A DNA stretch of 64,000 nt from Ottelia alismoides (Eukaryota; Streptophyta; Magnoliopsida; Alismatales; Hydrocharitaceae): NCBI GenBank assembly GCA_037367405.1, contig JAZKJV010000299.1:496001-560000 (forward strand), given 5' to 3'. Position 1 is the stretch's first letter. Each line of letters opens with the position of its first letter. The position numbers were made by a program, and so were the translations under genes. The notes beneath the pieces are model-generated. The model had not been told where the DNA came from and ran no database searches. It was given only the letters and a program-made list of their open reading frames with translations. Shown one piece after another: positions 1 through 12,900 of the stretch.

Positions 1-3000
1 GTATATAGAATAAAATAAGCTATGTAATGGTGATGGTTTCGCATTTGGTGGAGCTACGGTTTGAAAGTTGGGTTTTGGACCCTCATTGTATAATTGTATA
101 GATTAAAATATTCAATTTATTCTTTATTCATTATTTTTGTATTTTTATATTTTTATAATTTTGTAAATATTATGTATAATGTATATGTACATTAAAACAG
201 GAATAAAAACCCAAATAAAACTCAAAATAAAAATATATGTATATCAAATACACAGGTATTATACATGTACCCATACCTATACAACACATTCTTTTATTTT
301 ATCGAATATACAAAATAATTCAGAAAATTAAAATAAAAATACAATTACGTGTATAAAAGTATTTTATAATTTTAGAAAATAAGAAACAAAAATAATAAAA
401 TTAAAATACAAAGAATAAAAATAAAATACTAAATTATATAGGTATTATACCTATAAAGGGCATAAAAGGAAACTTATAAAATATACCTCCTAAAAATAAT
501 TAAAAATCATAATAAAATTAACTAAATAAAATAACAAATATTTTTTATTTAATAATCATAATTTAATTCAGCCTTTTTCTATTTTTAAATGAATTAATAA
601 AAGTTTTAATCGGGATTTTTCCTGGTTGGTCCACGTGGACCAACCAGGCGCAAACCCTAGTTGACCCTGGTCAACTAGGTGTCCTAGCCCTCTGTCAACT
701 CTGCCAGCCTCGTTTTTGACCCACCTTGGTGGATTTTTCGAGGCCAAGTCTTTCACATTTTGGTGTTGAATCCTTCTGCAAATATGTTCCTCGATCATCC
801 CTCTAGCTCGCCCATGAATAACCTTGGCCTTTGGACCCAAGATTTGTAAGATATGCATCGATCTAGGAGCCTCGCCAGTCACGGGTCAAACCAAATATAT
901 GGAGCACCCCGACTTCAATTTCAAAATTGAACACCTTCGGTCCACCCTTCCTCGCTCTGCTCGTGCTCAAAGCCTTCCTGGAGGTGACAGCTCCAGCGGG
1001 GTGCATTCAGCCAAGGCAGAGGAAGTCGGAGGCGTCTCCACCACCTCCCGCAACACCGGCGGTTGAGGTACTCTTCCCTCCGGTGTACACCGTCCAAGGA
1101 AGCCATCTATCCTTTTTAATTTTTCGTGCATTAGCTTAGCCTTAGTCGTAGGAGCAAAAGCCCTCTAGAAATTTCGCCATCCATCGCGTGAATCGCCCGA
1201 TTGATCATCCTCGCCGGAGCGCAACTCCGGCCAACTCCCCCCGCATCGATTTTCGCCACGATTCCGCCCTCTCAAGGTTCAGGCAGTTTGCCCTGGACCT
1301 TCTAACTATTTTTGCAGGTCAAAGAGCATTGACTTCCACCTGGAGGCGATTTTGGAGCCTCGCCGGAGTTCACGGGGCTCTGTAGCTCCGCCACCCTCCC
1401 GCGAGCCCCTCGGCCATCGCCGAGGCTTTTCGACACCGCCAGCAGCTAGAGGACGACCTCAGGAGGCCGCAGCCCCATTTTGAAGCCCGAAGCTTGTCGG
1501 AGCGCGGAGATCTGGAGCGAGGAAGATCGCCTCGTCGGCGTTCTTCCTTGTTCTTCCTCCGTGCGCCTACACTGTCGGATCGGGGAGCGCCCTCCAGTTC
1601 GCACAGCCACCGTCGGATGGAGTAGCCCCAGCACCGTTCGATCATCGTCCAGATTCTAATCCAGGCCGCACATCCACGAAGCATCATCGCGCGTCCAGGG
1701 AGCGCCACGCGTCAAGTGAACGGCCCACCGCCGTTCGATCTCCTGAGCGAGGGATTTTTGCAAGTATACCTTCGCGACTTTTGTAATTTTCTTTTAGTCC
1801 TGAAACTTTAATTAGTAGTTAAAAATTTTTGTAAAATTTATAAAAAGACCCTCGGACTTTATGTATTTGCAGATGGGTCCTCTGCCACGTCACCTCACGT
1901 GACCTGTTCACATGAGGTGAAGGCATTTTGCATTGAGGCCCTCGACCTGTTGGTTATTTCATTTTAGTACCAGGAGTTTCAGTTTAAGTGTTAAACTTTT
2001 GGGATAATTGCATGTAAGCCCTCGGGCTTTGTTGAAATTACTTTTAGGTCCCTGCCAAGCGCGTGCCGGTCACACGCCCAGGTGGGTATTTTGCACCAAA
2101 ACCCCTGTGGGACTGCTTATTTGTATTTGGTCCGTAAATTCAAATATTAAGAGTTAAATTTTGTGGAAAATTGCTTGTATGCCCCTGGACTTTTGGATTT
2201 TTGCACTTATACCCCTGCCAGGCTGTGACATTTTTGCTTGCTTGATCTATTTAATTAAGTCACCTTTTTAATTCCAAAAATTCTCAAAAATTCACACTAA
2301 GCTCCTGTTCATTTACACTTTAACGCCATATTTTTAGATTTTATTTTTGTCGCATTTTATTATTTATTAAAAATAAAAAAATAGCTATTTTCAAAACTGT
2401 TTAGCTTAGAAAATACCAAAAAAATATTAACATACCTCAAAAAATTCCAAAAAATTTATTTACCGTCTATTTTAACCCATTTTATTGTCAATCCAAAAAT
2501 CACTAAAAATCTCAAAAGAAAAACCTTAAAAATTCGAAATTACGTAAAAACTTCAAAAAAATATAAAAAATATAGAAAACTCCAAAAATTGCAAACTAAG
2601 GTTCTGTAGATTCCTTATTTTTCTCATCTTTATTTTAAAATTAGTTTGGAAAATTTTGGTGGCTGTTTGATATTTTTAATTCCCATTTTACCCCTAACCA
2701 GTAGCTAATTCCCTGTTCTCCTTTATTTCAGTATTAAAAAATACCAAAAACATTCTGAAAAATACCCAAAAATCACAAAAATAGTAAAAAATTATAAAAA
2801 TACCAAAAATATCTTATTTCTGAATTTTTGGCTATTTTTGCATATTTTTTTAAATATTATAGCACCTCTTTTATTACCTTATTTATATATTCCAATATTG
2901 AAAAAGAAAAAAAATATAAAATATAAAATTAGAAAAATTAGAAAATTAAAAATCAAAATACAAAATTAAAAATTAAAAATAAAAAATTAATTAAAATTAA

Positions 3001-3244
3001 AAACCCCACAAAAATATTTGCTTTGCATTAGTGTTGACAACAACACTTCACACTCACTCACACACATTAGTTTGATCTACCATGTTTGCTCCCTGTGTTC
3101 GAACTCTCTACGTACTTGCTTGCTATACATCTTTTATGTAGAGTTAAAATAAATTTTAACTTCACAGTGCCTGTCATTGCTTGATATCAATAGTCCACCT
3201 GCCTTGTATGGACTATTTAGACCCTCGATAAAACGTGGTTATCA
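1..3244 (+). mobile_element. Athila-type LTR (3' LTR of an element continuing left of the window)
   Basis: This is a long LTR in plus orientation. It aligns base for base, in inverted orientation, with the complete LTR at 9942-13800 (roughly 85-90% by eye) and less closely with the LTR at 29914. By that alignment about 526 bp of its 5' end lie outside the window. It ends in ATCA at 3241-3244, matching the ATCA end of the complete LTR, and the next base begins reverse transcriptase sequence of an opposite-strand element. The middle part (about 600-1780) is GC-rich, while the rest is very AT-rich with poly-A/T runs. Short open frames inside it have no recognisable similarity and are treated as chance. 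Confidence 0.85.
621..648. promoter_or_regulatory. 28-bp perfect palindrome with G-box core in the LTR
   Basis: The half site CCTGGTTGGTCCAC is followed directly by its reverse complement, so the centre is CACGTG. It is followed at 657-678 by a second inverted repeat, CTAGTTGACC / GGTCAACTAG, which carries two facing TTGAC (W-box-like) cores. The same 28-bp palindrome is present without change in the two other Athila LTRs of the window. A role as a transcription factor site in the LTR promoter is inferred. Confidence 0.6.
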
Positions 3245-5008
3245 GGCAATCCGACTGAAGTCCTGAATGAACCATCGGTAGAAACCGGCATGCCCCAGAA
3301 AAGACCGCAACTGGTGCAAATTGGACGGTGGATTGAGTTTTCTGATGATATCCACGTTGGCCGGATCGACCTCCATGCCTCTGTTGGAGACGATATGACC
3401 AAGGACCATCCCTTGAGTCACCATGAAGTGACTCTTCTCCCAAGATAAAATAAGATTGACCTCTATGCAGCGCTGAAGTACACGGTCTAGGCAGTCAAGA
3501 CAAGCATCGAACCCGTCGCCATAGACCGAGAAGTCATCCATGAAGACCTCTAAACAGTCACCCACCATGTCCGAGAATATGGACAACATGCACCTTTGGA
3601 ATGTCGTCGGAGCGTTGCATAGACCAAAGGGCATCCGTCTGAAAGCATACGTCCCAAACGGACAGGTGAATGTCGTTTTCTCCTGCTCTTCGGGCGCAAT
3701 GGCCACTTGATTGTATCCGGAGTACCCGTCAAGAAAACAATAATAACTCTTCCCAGCTAGTCGTTCGATAATCTGATCAATGAAGGGTAGCGGGAAATGA
3801 TCCTTCTTGGTGGTCTCATTCAATCGTCTGTAGACCACACTGACCCTCCAATAAGTGGGTACTCGGGTAGCGATCTCCTCTCCATACTCATTGATAACTG
3901 TCGTGATACCCGTTTTCTTGGGTACCACGTGTAGTGGACTAACCCATTTGGAGTCGGAGATGGGGTAGATAAAATCAGCACTCCACCACCTCGATATTTC
4001 TTTCATGACCACATCTCGAAGATTCGGGTTCAGCCGTCGTTGGAACTCACGCGACGGCTTAGCGTTGTCCTCAAGATAGATGTAGTGGGAGCACAGATTC
4101 GGGCTAAGCCCCTGGAGATCAGCTATACTCCATCCTATTGCCTTGCGGTTTCTTTCAAGAACCTCCATCAGACGAGATTCTTGTTCTCCAGTCAAACCTG
4201 CTGAGATAATGACTGGGTGCATATCTGGCTCACCCGCAAGGAATCTATACTTCAACGACTGCGGCAGAGGTTTCAGTTCTGGACAACTGTGAGGTGGCAG
4301 ATCTGGCTTCTGATATGTCTGTGTGAAGGCGACCAGGTCTGCATGAGAGAACTCTCGCTCTGCATGAATCTCTGATAAAGGACGGTCTGCTGAATCATCA
4401 ATAAACTGCACTAGCTCGCACTCTGTCATGGCTGTTGGCTCAGAAGGAATCAGACACAACAAATAGTCATCGTCATCGAAATCATCCCAATCAATGTCTG
4501 AATCCGAGGGATTAGAAGAAGATGAACAAGATTGGAAATCATCAGCACCACTCATCCCAACACTGTCAGCCTCAGGTGTATCCTCGTCCAGGGGTGTGCT
4601 CTCCCGGCTCTGGACTGCCATGAGCTTTAGATATAGTGAATCTGTAGGCAAGGCGAGGGTCGGTGCTACAGGATCTGTCCAGTTAGATTCATCATCTGTC
4701 ATCACAAAATCACACTCTTGGTGGATGTCTAGCTCTTCCTCTGTCATCTGTGCGGCTTCGCTAGACTGCTCCGAGCATTCAAGTTCTCTGGCTCTGGTTT
4801 CCTCGATCGTCTCTATTTGTATGGTTTCTCCCTCTACGCGAAAGCATACCCTCCCACAATCATGATCGGTCACTGCCTTGGCTGTGGCCAAGAATGGACG
4901 TCTGAGTATGATGGGGGCATCAGTTACCGACTCAGGGATCTCCATGTCCAATACAATGAAGTCCACGGGGAATTTCAGGCCCTGAATGGTAACGACCACG
5001 TCTTTCAA
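3245..5008 (-). pseudogene. Athila reverse transcriptase (pol), truncated
   Basis: The frame begins with the end of the protease domain (GLKFPVDFIVLDME, PIILRRPFLATA), then an acidic linker, then the RT. Visible RT blocks are ISDSKWVSPLHVVPKK, YRRLNETTKKDHFPLPFIDQ, FLDGYSGYNQVAIAPEEQEKTTF, FRRMPFGLCNAPTTFQRCM and the catalytic FMDDFSVYG. The last residues, FIQDFSRIA, run straight into the foreign LTR end at 3244, so the connection domain and RNase H are missing. The frame is shifted relative to the upstream gag-protease frame by an indel near 5008-5014. The reading frame itself is long and has no internal stop, so this was probably damaged recently compared with gag. It would copy the element's RNA in cytoplasmic particles if it were intact. 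Confidence 0.88.
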
Positions 5009-8000
5009 TAACCCTTCGGCCTCTTAGTCGACCTATCAGCAAACTGAAGGACTGTCCTACTCCTAAGAAGAGGACCAAACTCGAATCGATCGAGTAAGGC
5101 TGCCGGAAGAAGGTTGATTGAAGAGCCGCTGTCTAATAGAGTACGATCAAACTGCTGCTCCTGAATCTCACATCTGACATAGGGAGCTCCTGCATCTGGT
5201 CTCTTGGCTGGCAGTTTGTTTTGAATGGTGCAGCAAGTGTCATGGGTGAGCATATGGATCTGATCTCTGTACCTCTTCTTCCTGCGGACAGTAGTTGTCT
5301 CTTTCAAATTCTTTTTGAAGAAGGGGATGTGCTCAATTGCTTCCTGTAGAGTCAACTGAATGTGGAATCTGTCAATCATTTGGTTATTGAACTCTACCTG
5401 CTGATCTTTTTTGGGATTTTCTCTTTTATTCCCCTTCGCCCGGCGGAGTGCCTCAGGGAAGGGGATGGTAGGGGCCTCCTCAGATGGAGGACTAGGAATA
5501 GGTCCCTGTGCCTATGCAGGAATGGAATCCATACAATCATCATCATTCAACACATATGGATCCGCAATGTGAACAGAAACCTTTCCTTTATTCATATTTT
5601 TGTTTTTCTTTTTGTTACCACAGTCCATAGATACAAAAGGTGGTAACATCACAGATGAGGACTCAACAAAAGTAGATGTGGTGGCCTCAGTACCACCACC
5701 AGCACCTGTCTTCGCGGCATCAGCACCGCGCTCTGGCTCGGCATCCAAAATGGTGGTATCAGCACCACCGTCTGCATCTGGTCTCACGACGGCCTCAGTA
5801 CCGTCATCTGGATCTCCATCATTGGTGGCCTCAACACCACCGTCTTCAACATCATCATTAGCGGCATCAACACCGCTACTCTGCTCCTCTGGCATTCCTG
5901 ATTCAGCTGGTGGTTGTCGCTCAGAATAGGCGCCACCGGCTGGCATCCTACCGCTCCTAGTAGTCACAAAATCAGCATCATACAAAGAAAGAGATATGTC
6001 ACTCAAATAGTCACTAGGAGAGGTATCCTCTGTAAACTCTACCTGCTCAGACTTCCTTTTCAGATTGTTCGGGTTAGGTTCAATCTGAGCGGGTATAGCG
6101 GCCTTGCCTTTGATTATATCCCTCATCTCCTGCCGGAATTCATCCATTTCTTGCCTGAAGGATGCTCGTTGTTCGGAGAGCAAGCGGGCAAGATCATCGA
6201 GAGCTGGGTTCTCAAAAGCGGGGGCTTGAGAACCGAATGGGTTCCCTTGCAGGAAATGAGGCTGTTGCTGATGCTGCTGGTATGGATGGTTCTGGGTCGG
6301 TTGGAAATACGACTGATGAGGCTGCTGATGCTGCCTCCACTGCTGTCTCTGATAAGCGGGACGAGGATCACTCTGATATTGCGGGTGGTGGGCATACTGG
6401 GGCTACTGCTGCTGTTGTGGCTGCTGGTTGCTCTGTTGTCCTTGAGCTGGATTCTGCGGCTGGGAGGAGGAGCCACCGTTGCCCCAGCGGAATCCTGGGT
6501 GATCACGACGAATCCCAGGCTGAGGGTACCGGTCGTACCAAATCCCATTGACTTCCATCAATGGTTCCTGCTCGAAGGAGGGTGGAGGAAGAACTGCCAG
6601 TGGCTGCTCCGACTGGTAAACCACCATCTGAGTGTCTGGAGATGGCGACTGCGCTGGGTAGTACTGTAGCAGTGGAACCGGCTCTGCCTAGATGTGGTTA
6701 ACCTGGCGGAACGAGGCAGAAGGCTGGTTGGAGCTGCTACTGCTGGGGTCAGCCCGTGACCTGGAAGGCTGCTGAGAAGAAGTTTGTGCCTCCTGGACGC
6801 AAAGGATATGCGTCTTCAGGTCACTCATTGTCTTGGCAATTTGGTCCATCTGGGCCATGCCTTGCATCTATTTCATCTCGAGGATCTCGAGACGGTCCAA
6901 CTTCTCACTGATTATGCCCATGTTGGCTGCGGCTGATTCGGCTTGGGTTGCGGCTGCCCACGAAGTGCTAGGACCGGCATCGATGCGGGCGATCCTCTGG
7001 AATGATCCCGCTCCTTGCGGGGGCTTCTGTTGTGTGTAAACACGAGCTTGGGCCATCACAGTTGAGTTCTCTGCCATGCCTTCGTAGATGGCCCAAACTT
7101 CGTCTTCACCCTTCTAAAAATAGGACCCACCGCAAGAGGCATTAACAAGCCCCTGCAGCTCCGGTGTCAGCCCACAAAAGAAGCTCTGAACTAGATTGGG
7201 CTTGGAGATATCGTGATGTGGACACCGGTCAATGAGCTCTCGGAATCGATCCCAGGCTTCATGAAACTGTTCGTTAGGGATCATGACGAAGTTGCTGATC
7301 ATCGCTCTAGCTGCGTTAGTCCGGCCGAGAGGGTAGTACTTTTTCAAATATGCGGTCCGGAGATCTGCCCAAGTGTCGATGAATCGCCCCAGGTGTTTGA
7401 GCCAGTATGTGGCTTTATCGACCAAGGAGAACGGGAAGGCGATCATCTTGATGGTGTCCTCGGTCATCAGCCTATCATGTATGGTACTGCAGATCATTTC
7501 GAACTCTTGGAGGTGGAGGTGTGGCTCTTCGGTCGGCAACCCATGGAATTTGGGTAGAAGCTGAATAGTATGGGGCCGAAGCTCGAAATCTCCATGGATC
7601 GGCGGAAGTCTGATCGAACGATGAGTGAGGGATGCTGCGGGATTGTGCAATTCCCTCATGATAGTCTGTGGCGGTCTCTCAGCGTCGAGATCACCTCCTC
7701 CTGCATCAGGTCCTCCTCCTCCTCCACCACCGCCACCGCCCCCAGGTCGGTTTTCTCTCATCTGTACTATCTCTCGCATGAGATCACCCATAAAGGTTCC
7801 CTGATCGCGGATCTGCCTCTGCATTGTCTCCAGGGAAGCTAGCAAAGAATTGTTGATGGCCGCTTGATCAAATAAGAAAGGAGGGTGATCATGGTCATCT
7901 GGGTGCTCTCCTCTGTCAGCCATGTCTGGGTTCTCTGAAAAAGCAAAAGAACCCATCTCAGGTGTCGTCAAATGTTCCGAACTCTGCGATGCACTAAAAT

Positions 8001-8172
8001 CTGAGACTCTTGGACTGATGGAAGGGGAATGAGAAGGGTGGTCGAGGGGGAACAGGGTGGATGTGAACTCAGGCTCGGAGAGCGGACTCTCCGAGGTCGT
8101 CCTAGATGAATGAGGAGGAGTGCTGGATAGCAGTGCCGACAGAGTCGGCCTAAGAGACCTCCGTCCCATCAT
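5005..8172 (-). pseudogene. Athila gag-protease frame with five in-frame amber stops
   Basis: One reading frame can be followed from ATG ATG at 8172 to 5005. Gag shows RELHNPAASLTHRSIRLPP, the LTR-retrotransposon gag block around LHLQEFEMICSTI, and HPGFRWGN, preceded by a poly-glycine run. A glutamine-rich segment and a coiled FRQEMDEFRQEM stretch follow. The protease has the catalytic LLDSGSSINLLPAALL motif. No CCHC zinc knuckle was found. The frame is broken by five stops at 7114, 6868, 6688, 6403 and 5512, all TAG, and by a frameshift near 5008 before RT. At 6403 the TAG sits inside a CAG run, so a CAG-to-TAG change is nearly certain there. The frame is open another 111 bp upstream of 8172 but from a non-conserved position, so 8172 is preferred as the start. 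Confidence 0.82.
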
Positions 8173-9921
8173 CTTAATTATTGGGAAGAGCAAGGTGAAT
8201 GCAGAAGAAAAAGGAAGAAATGAGAAGCAAAAGTGCGCAAGATTGTGTTGTGTTTTTGATCTTGACCTAAATAGAACTAACAATCAAACACAAAATAGGG
8301 GTGAGTTCACCAACTCAACACATGAAGCCGTGAAGGTTCGGCTTTTATCTTGTCGGTTTTAGCTTGAATTCAGGAATTAATCTTATCACGAGTCCTTATA
8401 GTGCTACGCCTAAAGGAGAGAGAGTACTGCCGGAAAAGTATTCCCGTACTTGTCCTCCTCCTGTATAACCTGTAGCTTGCGCTTTTTAAGGTCCTTGTAA
8501 CCCTTTCTGGATCCCTACTCAGCGAAAGAATAAGAGGGAGGAAGCTGATAGGAAAAACAGATACTTCGGATCTCGCTCGCAACGGAATCACCCGTGAGCG
8601 TGCAAGATCCTACTCGGACGCAGACGGTGAGACAGACACACCGTGAAGGTGTGGCCTATGCTCGGTACTTCGGACAAGGTCGGTGCTCACACAATAGTGA
8701 GTCACCAATGGCGACCAAGCCATACTCGCCTACGTACGATAGTAGCGCCAATACTTCGGAAATCCAGGCAATACACAAGTCAACCACAAGCTGGGATTTG
8801 GGCTCTAATCCTTACGAAGCACTCAACTCACTAGGATGGAGACCTTCCCATGCAACCTGAATACAAGTGAGGGTGTGACGCTCCCCAATCAATGAATTCA
8901 ATTACCAATTTTATTTTTGGTCAAGGTTTTCTTAGCAGTCCCTTTTTTTAAATTTTTTGGTGTTATCACTTCTTTTGAGTAAATTCAAACAAGCGCCTAA
9001 CGATTTTTATATTTTCTTGATCTTACTTTGTCCAAAAACAGAGGGAGAATAGAGTCGGAAAAGCCAATGCAAGTCGACACCAAGGTGGAAATCTCACCTT
9101 TGTGCTTAAATGATGGATGCAAAGTAAGAAGACTTACAGCGAATCCCAGCTCTCTTCATGCGGGATGCAAAGTAGAAATTTATAAACCTAATCTACATGC
9201 CGGTATGCAATGCGGAAATCGTCCTAGGGCAGGCAACTTCTAGCGTTAAGAACCACAAGTCAACCACCAATTTCCAATCCTAAGTTCCAGTCTAGGCTCA
9301 CCCCTCCTTCTCTCGACACATCGAGTTTAGGAGAAGCGCTTGGCGGGATGAGTTCGTGGCGCGCGGATCGAAGACTAATGGCTAACTGTTTAATTAAACT
9401 AAGTCCAAATACGATCTATAGGTGCATGCAAAGGTTATTAGTGTGTTTGGACCTAATCTAACCGAACAAGCAGGCCTACAACTAAGGGCTCAATCCACAA
9501 AATAAATGAAAATGAAAACAAAATCGGAAAATGACAATCGGAAAACACGAAGAAAACCGCGGTGAGCCCCGGGTGAACAAACACCCAGAAATTAGGCCCG
9601 GAAGTTCAAGTGTCCAAGTCCCTGTATTATTACAAATTATGAATCACTCTCTCTCACAAAATAAAATGCAAGCTAACTACTACTCTCTCTCTCCTCCTGC
9701 TCTCTCCTGCCGGCTTGGCTTAAGAAAAGCCAGCTCCGCTTCTCAAGGTTGCTTCGGATCCCCTAGGCGATCCGCCTCGCTCCGCGGTCCCTCGCAAGAA
9801 GACAAGAAAAAGAGTGGTTAGAAAGCTCAACAATATAGATCAAAATCAAGAGAGATGAAAGAGCAAGCAATAATGAAGATAACAGACACAATCAAGCAAA
9901 ATATGAACTACTCGCTGTTGC
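8173..9921 (-). other. Athila untranslated leader between PBS and gag
   Basis: About 1.75 kb lies between the primer binding site and gag on the minus strand. Only short open frames occur, none with similarity I recognise. Long leaders are usual in this lineage and normally carry packaging and dimerisation signals, but I cannot place these. Confidence 0.6.
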
Positions 9922-9939
9922 TCCCCGGCAACGGCGCCA
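9922..9939 (-). promoter_or_regulatory. Primer binding site for tRNA-Asp
   Basis: On the minus strand this reads TGGCGCCGTTGCCGGGGA, complementary to the 3' end of plant tRNA-Asp, the usual Athila primer. It lies two bases from the LTR end at 9942, which fixes both the LTR boundary and the orientation of the element. Confidence 0.9.
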
Positions 9940-9941
9940 TT

Positions 9942-12900
9942 TGATTTACACGAAATTCAATAGCGGTCGTATTGACTCACAAGGCTAGTCAACAGTCGGT
10001 GTGTTGACCACTACAAATGAACCTCGTATAAAATCAACAATTAACCCACACTATAGATCAAGCAATAAGAAATAAATGTGAAGTTAAAATTTATTTTTAA
10101 CTCTACATAAATGGTGTATAGAGCAAGTATGCAGAGAGTTCGAACACAGGGAGCAAACAGGGTAGAACAAACTAATGTGTGTGAGTGAGTGTGAAGTGTT
10201 TGTCTACACTATGCAATGCAAGGATTTTTGTGGGTTTTAATTTTTTTATTTAATTTTTAATTTTGTATTTGATTTTTAGTTTTCTAATTTTTATAATTTT
10301 ATAATTTATATTTTTTTTTCTTTTTTAATATTGGAATATATAAACAAGGTAATACAAGAGGTGCTACAATATTTATAAAAATATGCAAAAATAGACAAAA
10401 ATTCAATAATAAAATCTGTTTGGTATTTTTATAATTTTCTACTGTTTTTGTGATTTTTGGGTATTTTTCGAAATATTTTTGGTATTTTTAAACACTGAAA
10501 TAAAGCAAAATAGTGAATTAGCTACTGGCTGGGGGTAAAATGGGAATTAAAAATAGCAAACAACCACAAAATTTTCCAAACTATTTTTAGAATAAAGAGG
10601 ATAAAATATAAAACCTACAGGAGTTGAGTTTGCATTTTTTTAGAGTTTTCTATAATTTTCTTGATTTTTTTGAAGTTTTTAGGTATTTTCAAAATTTTAA
10701 GGTTTTTCTTTTGCAATTTTTAGTGATTTTTGGACTGACACTGAAATAGGATAAAATAGACATTAGGGATTTTTTTTGGAATTTTTCGAGGTATTTTAAT
10801 ATTTTTTGGTATTTTCTAAGCTAGACAGTACTGAAATGGCAAGTTTTTGATTTTTAATAAATATTAAAATGCAATAAAATCAAAAACTAAAAATATGGCG
10901 TGAGTGTACAAATGAACAGGAGCTTAACTTGCATTTTTGGGAATTTTTCGAATTAAAATGGAGCCTTAAATAAATCAGACAAGTTCACAAAAATGTCACA
11001 GCCCGGTAGGGGTATATATGCAAATATCCAAAAGTCCAGGGGCATACAAGCAATTTTCCACAAAATTTAACTCTTAATATTCGAATTTATGGATCAAATA
11101 CAAATAAGCAGACCCGCAGGGGTATTGGTGTAAAATACTCACTAGGGCGCGTGACTGGCACGCGTTTGGCAGGGACCCAAAAGTAATTTCAACAAAGCCC
11201 GAGGGCTTACATGCAATTATCCCAAAATTTTAACACTTAAACTGAAACTCCTAGTACTAAAACGAAATAACCAACAGGCTGAGGGCCTCAATGCAAAATG
11301 CCCGCACCTCCCGTGAACAGGTCACGTGAGGTGACGTGGCAGAGGACCCATCTGCAAATACATAAAGTCCGAGGGTCTTTTTGTGAATTTTACAAAAATT
11401 TTAAACTACTAATTAAAATTTCAGGACTAAAAAAAATTACAAAAGTGGAAGGGATGGCTCTGCAAAATACCCCTTCGCCGCGATCCGACGGCTGATGGCT
11501 TCTGGCGACACGTGGCTGCGATCCAACGATCAGCTGGTGGGCGAGATCGAACGGCGTGGCCCGTGCCACTTATCCACGTGTCAGCTTCTCCTTGCACGAT
11601 GACGGTTCGCTCATGGACGGCCGGGATTAGATGGATCTAGACCGATCCGACGGTGGAGGCTCTCGGCGATCCAACGACAGCTGCAAGCCTGGGCGATCGA
11701 CCCTTGATCGGACGACGGGGAGGCCAAGACGAAGAACAGGGAAGAACTCGCCGTGGAGCGAGTTTCCCCGACCTTGATCTCAGCCCTCCGGCCTTCGATG
11801 AAGCTCCAAAATGGCCGATGACGTTCCTGGAGGGTTCCTGCGTCAACCGGCGGAGCCAAAATGGCTCGAGAGGCGCTGGTGCTCCGCGACGAGGCTCGGA
11901 AAGAACAGCGGTCCAGGTACCTTGGGTTTGCCGAAATCGATCCTTTTGCGGGGGTCTTTCACGCTCCTGCAACTGCTAAAAAGGTTACTGGAGGCGAGGG
12001 CAAAATGCCTCGACCTCCAGGGGTCTCTCACAGTGGGGTGAACGGTGGTTCGATGCTCGCCGGAGCTTGCTCCGGTGAGGGTGCTCGAGTGGTCGAATCG
12101 ATGAGAGATTGGACACGAGAAGGGGGCCTAAATGATGCTAAGACTATGGCAAATGAAAAACGAGTGAAAATGGAGTCGATGAACATCCTCAATGGCCGGA
12201 GCCAGAGGGAATATACCTCAACGGGAAAGCTCGCCGGAGGTGTGGAACACGCCTAGATCAGTTGATGATCCGCCGCCTTGAAGCAAGGAACCTGGAGCTA
12301 TCACCTCCAAGTAGCTCGAGCACGACTAAGGGGGGAAGATCTGTGTGAATCACGGTTCCAAATTCAAAAGGGAATCGGAGCTGGGTTTTATGGGGTTGAC
12401 GGTCAGTGGAGAAAGAACGAGGCCTAGCAGTGGGTACAGTGGTCCTTCGACCAAGGTTTCATCAGGGCGGGCATGTCCATTGATCGAGGATCAAAAGCCA
12501 ATAAGAGTCTATCACGAGATGATGCAAGACGAGGCCTCGAAAAAATGGAGAAAGAGGGGTCAAACCTGATTCTGACAAGGGCTACAGGGCTAAGAACGAC
12601 CAGTTGACCGAAGTCAACTGGGGCTGAAGCCTGGTTGGTCCACGTGGACCAACCAGGAAAAATCCCTGATTTTTATTTTGTAAATTCAAATAAAATAGTA
12701 ATTGAATTAATTAAAGTTTGATTATTAAATAAAAAATATTTAATTTTTTATTTAGTATTTTGTTCTGATTTTTAATTATTTTTAGGAGGTATAATTTTAT
12801 AAGTTTCCTTTTATGCCCTATATAGGTATAATACCTATATAATTTAGTATTTTATTTTTATTTGGTATTTTTAATTTTATTAATTCGGTTTATTATTTTA

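Noticed and set aside
1370..1708. Open frames in the GC-rich centre of the first Athila LTR as genes
   Set aside because: They overlap on both strands, lack recognisable similarity and are not preserved in the other two LTRs.
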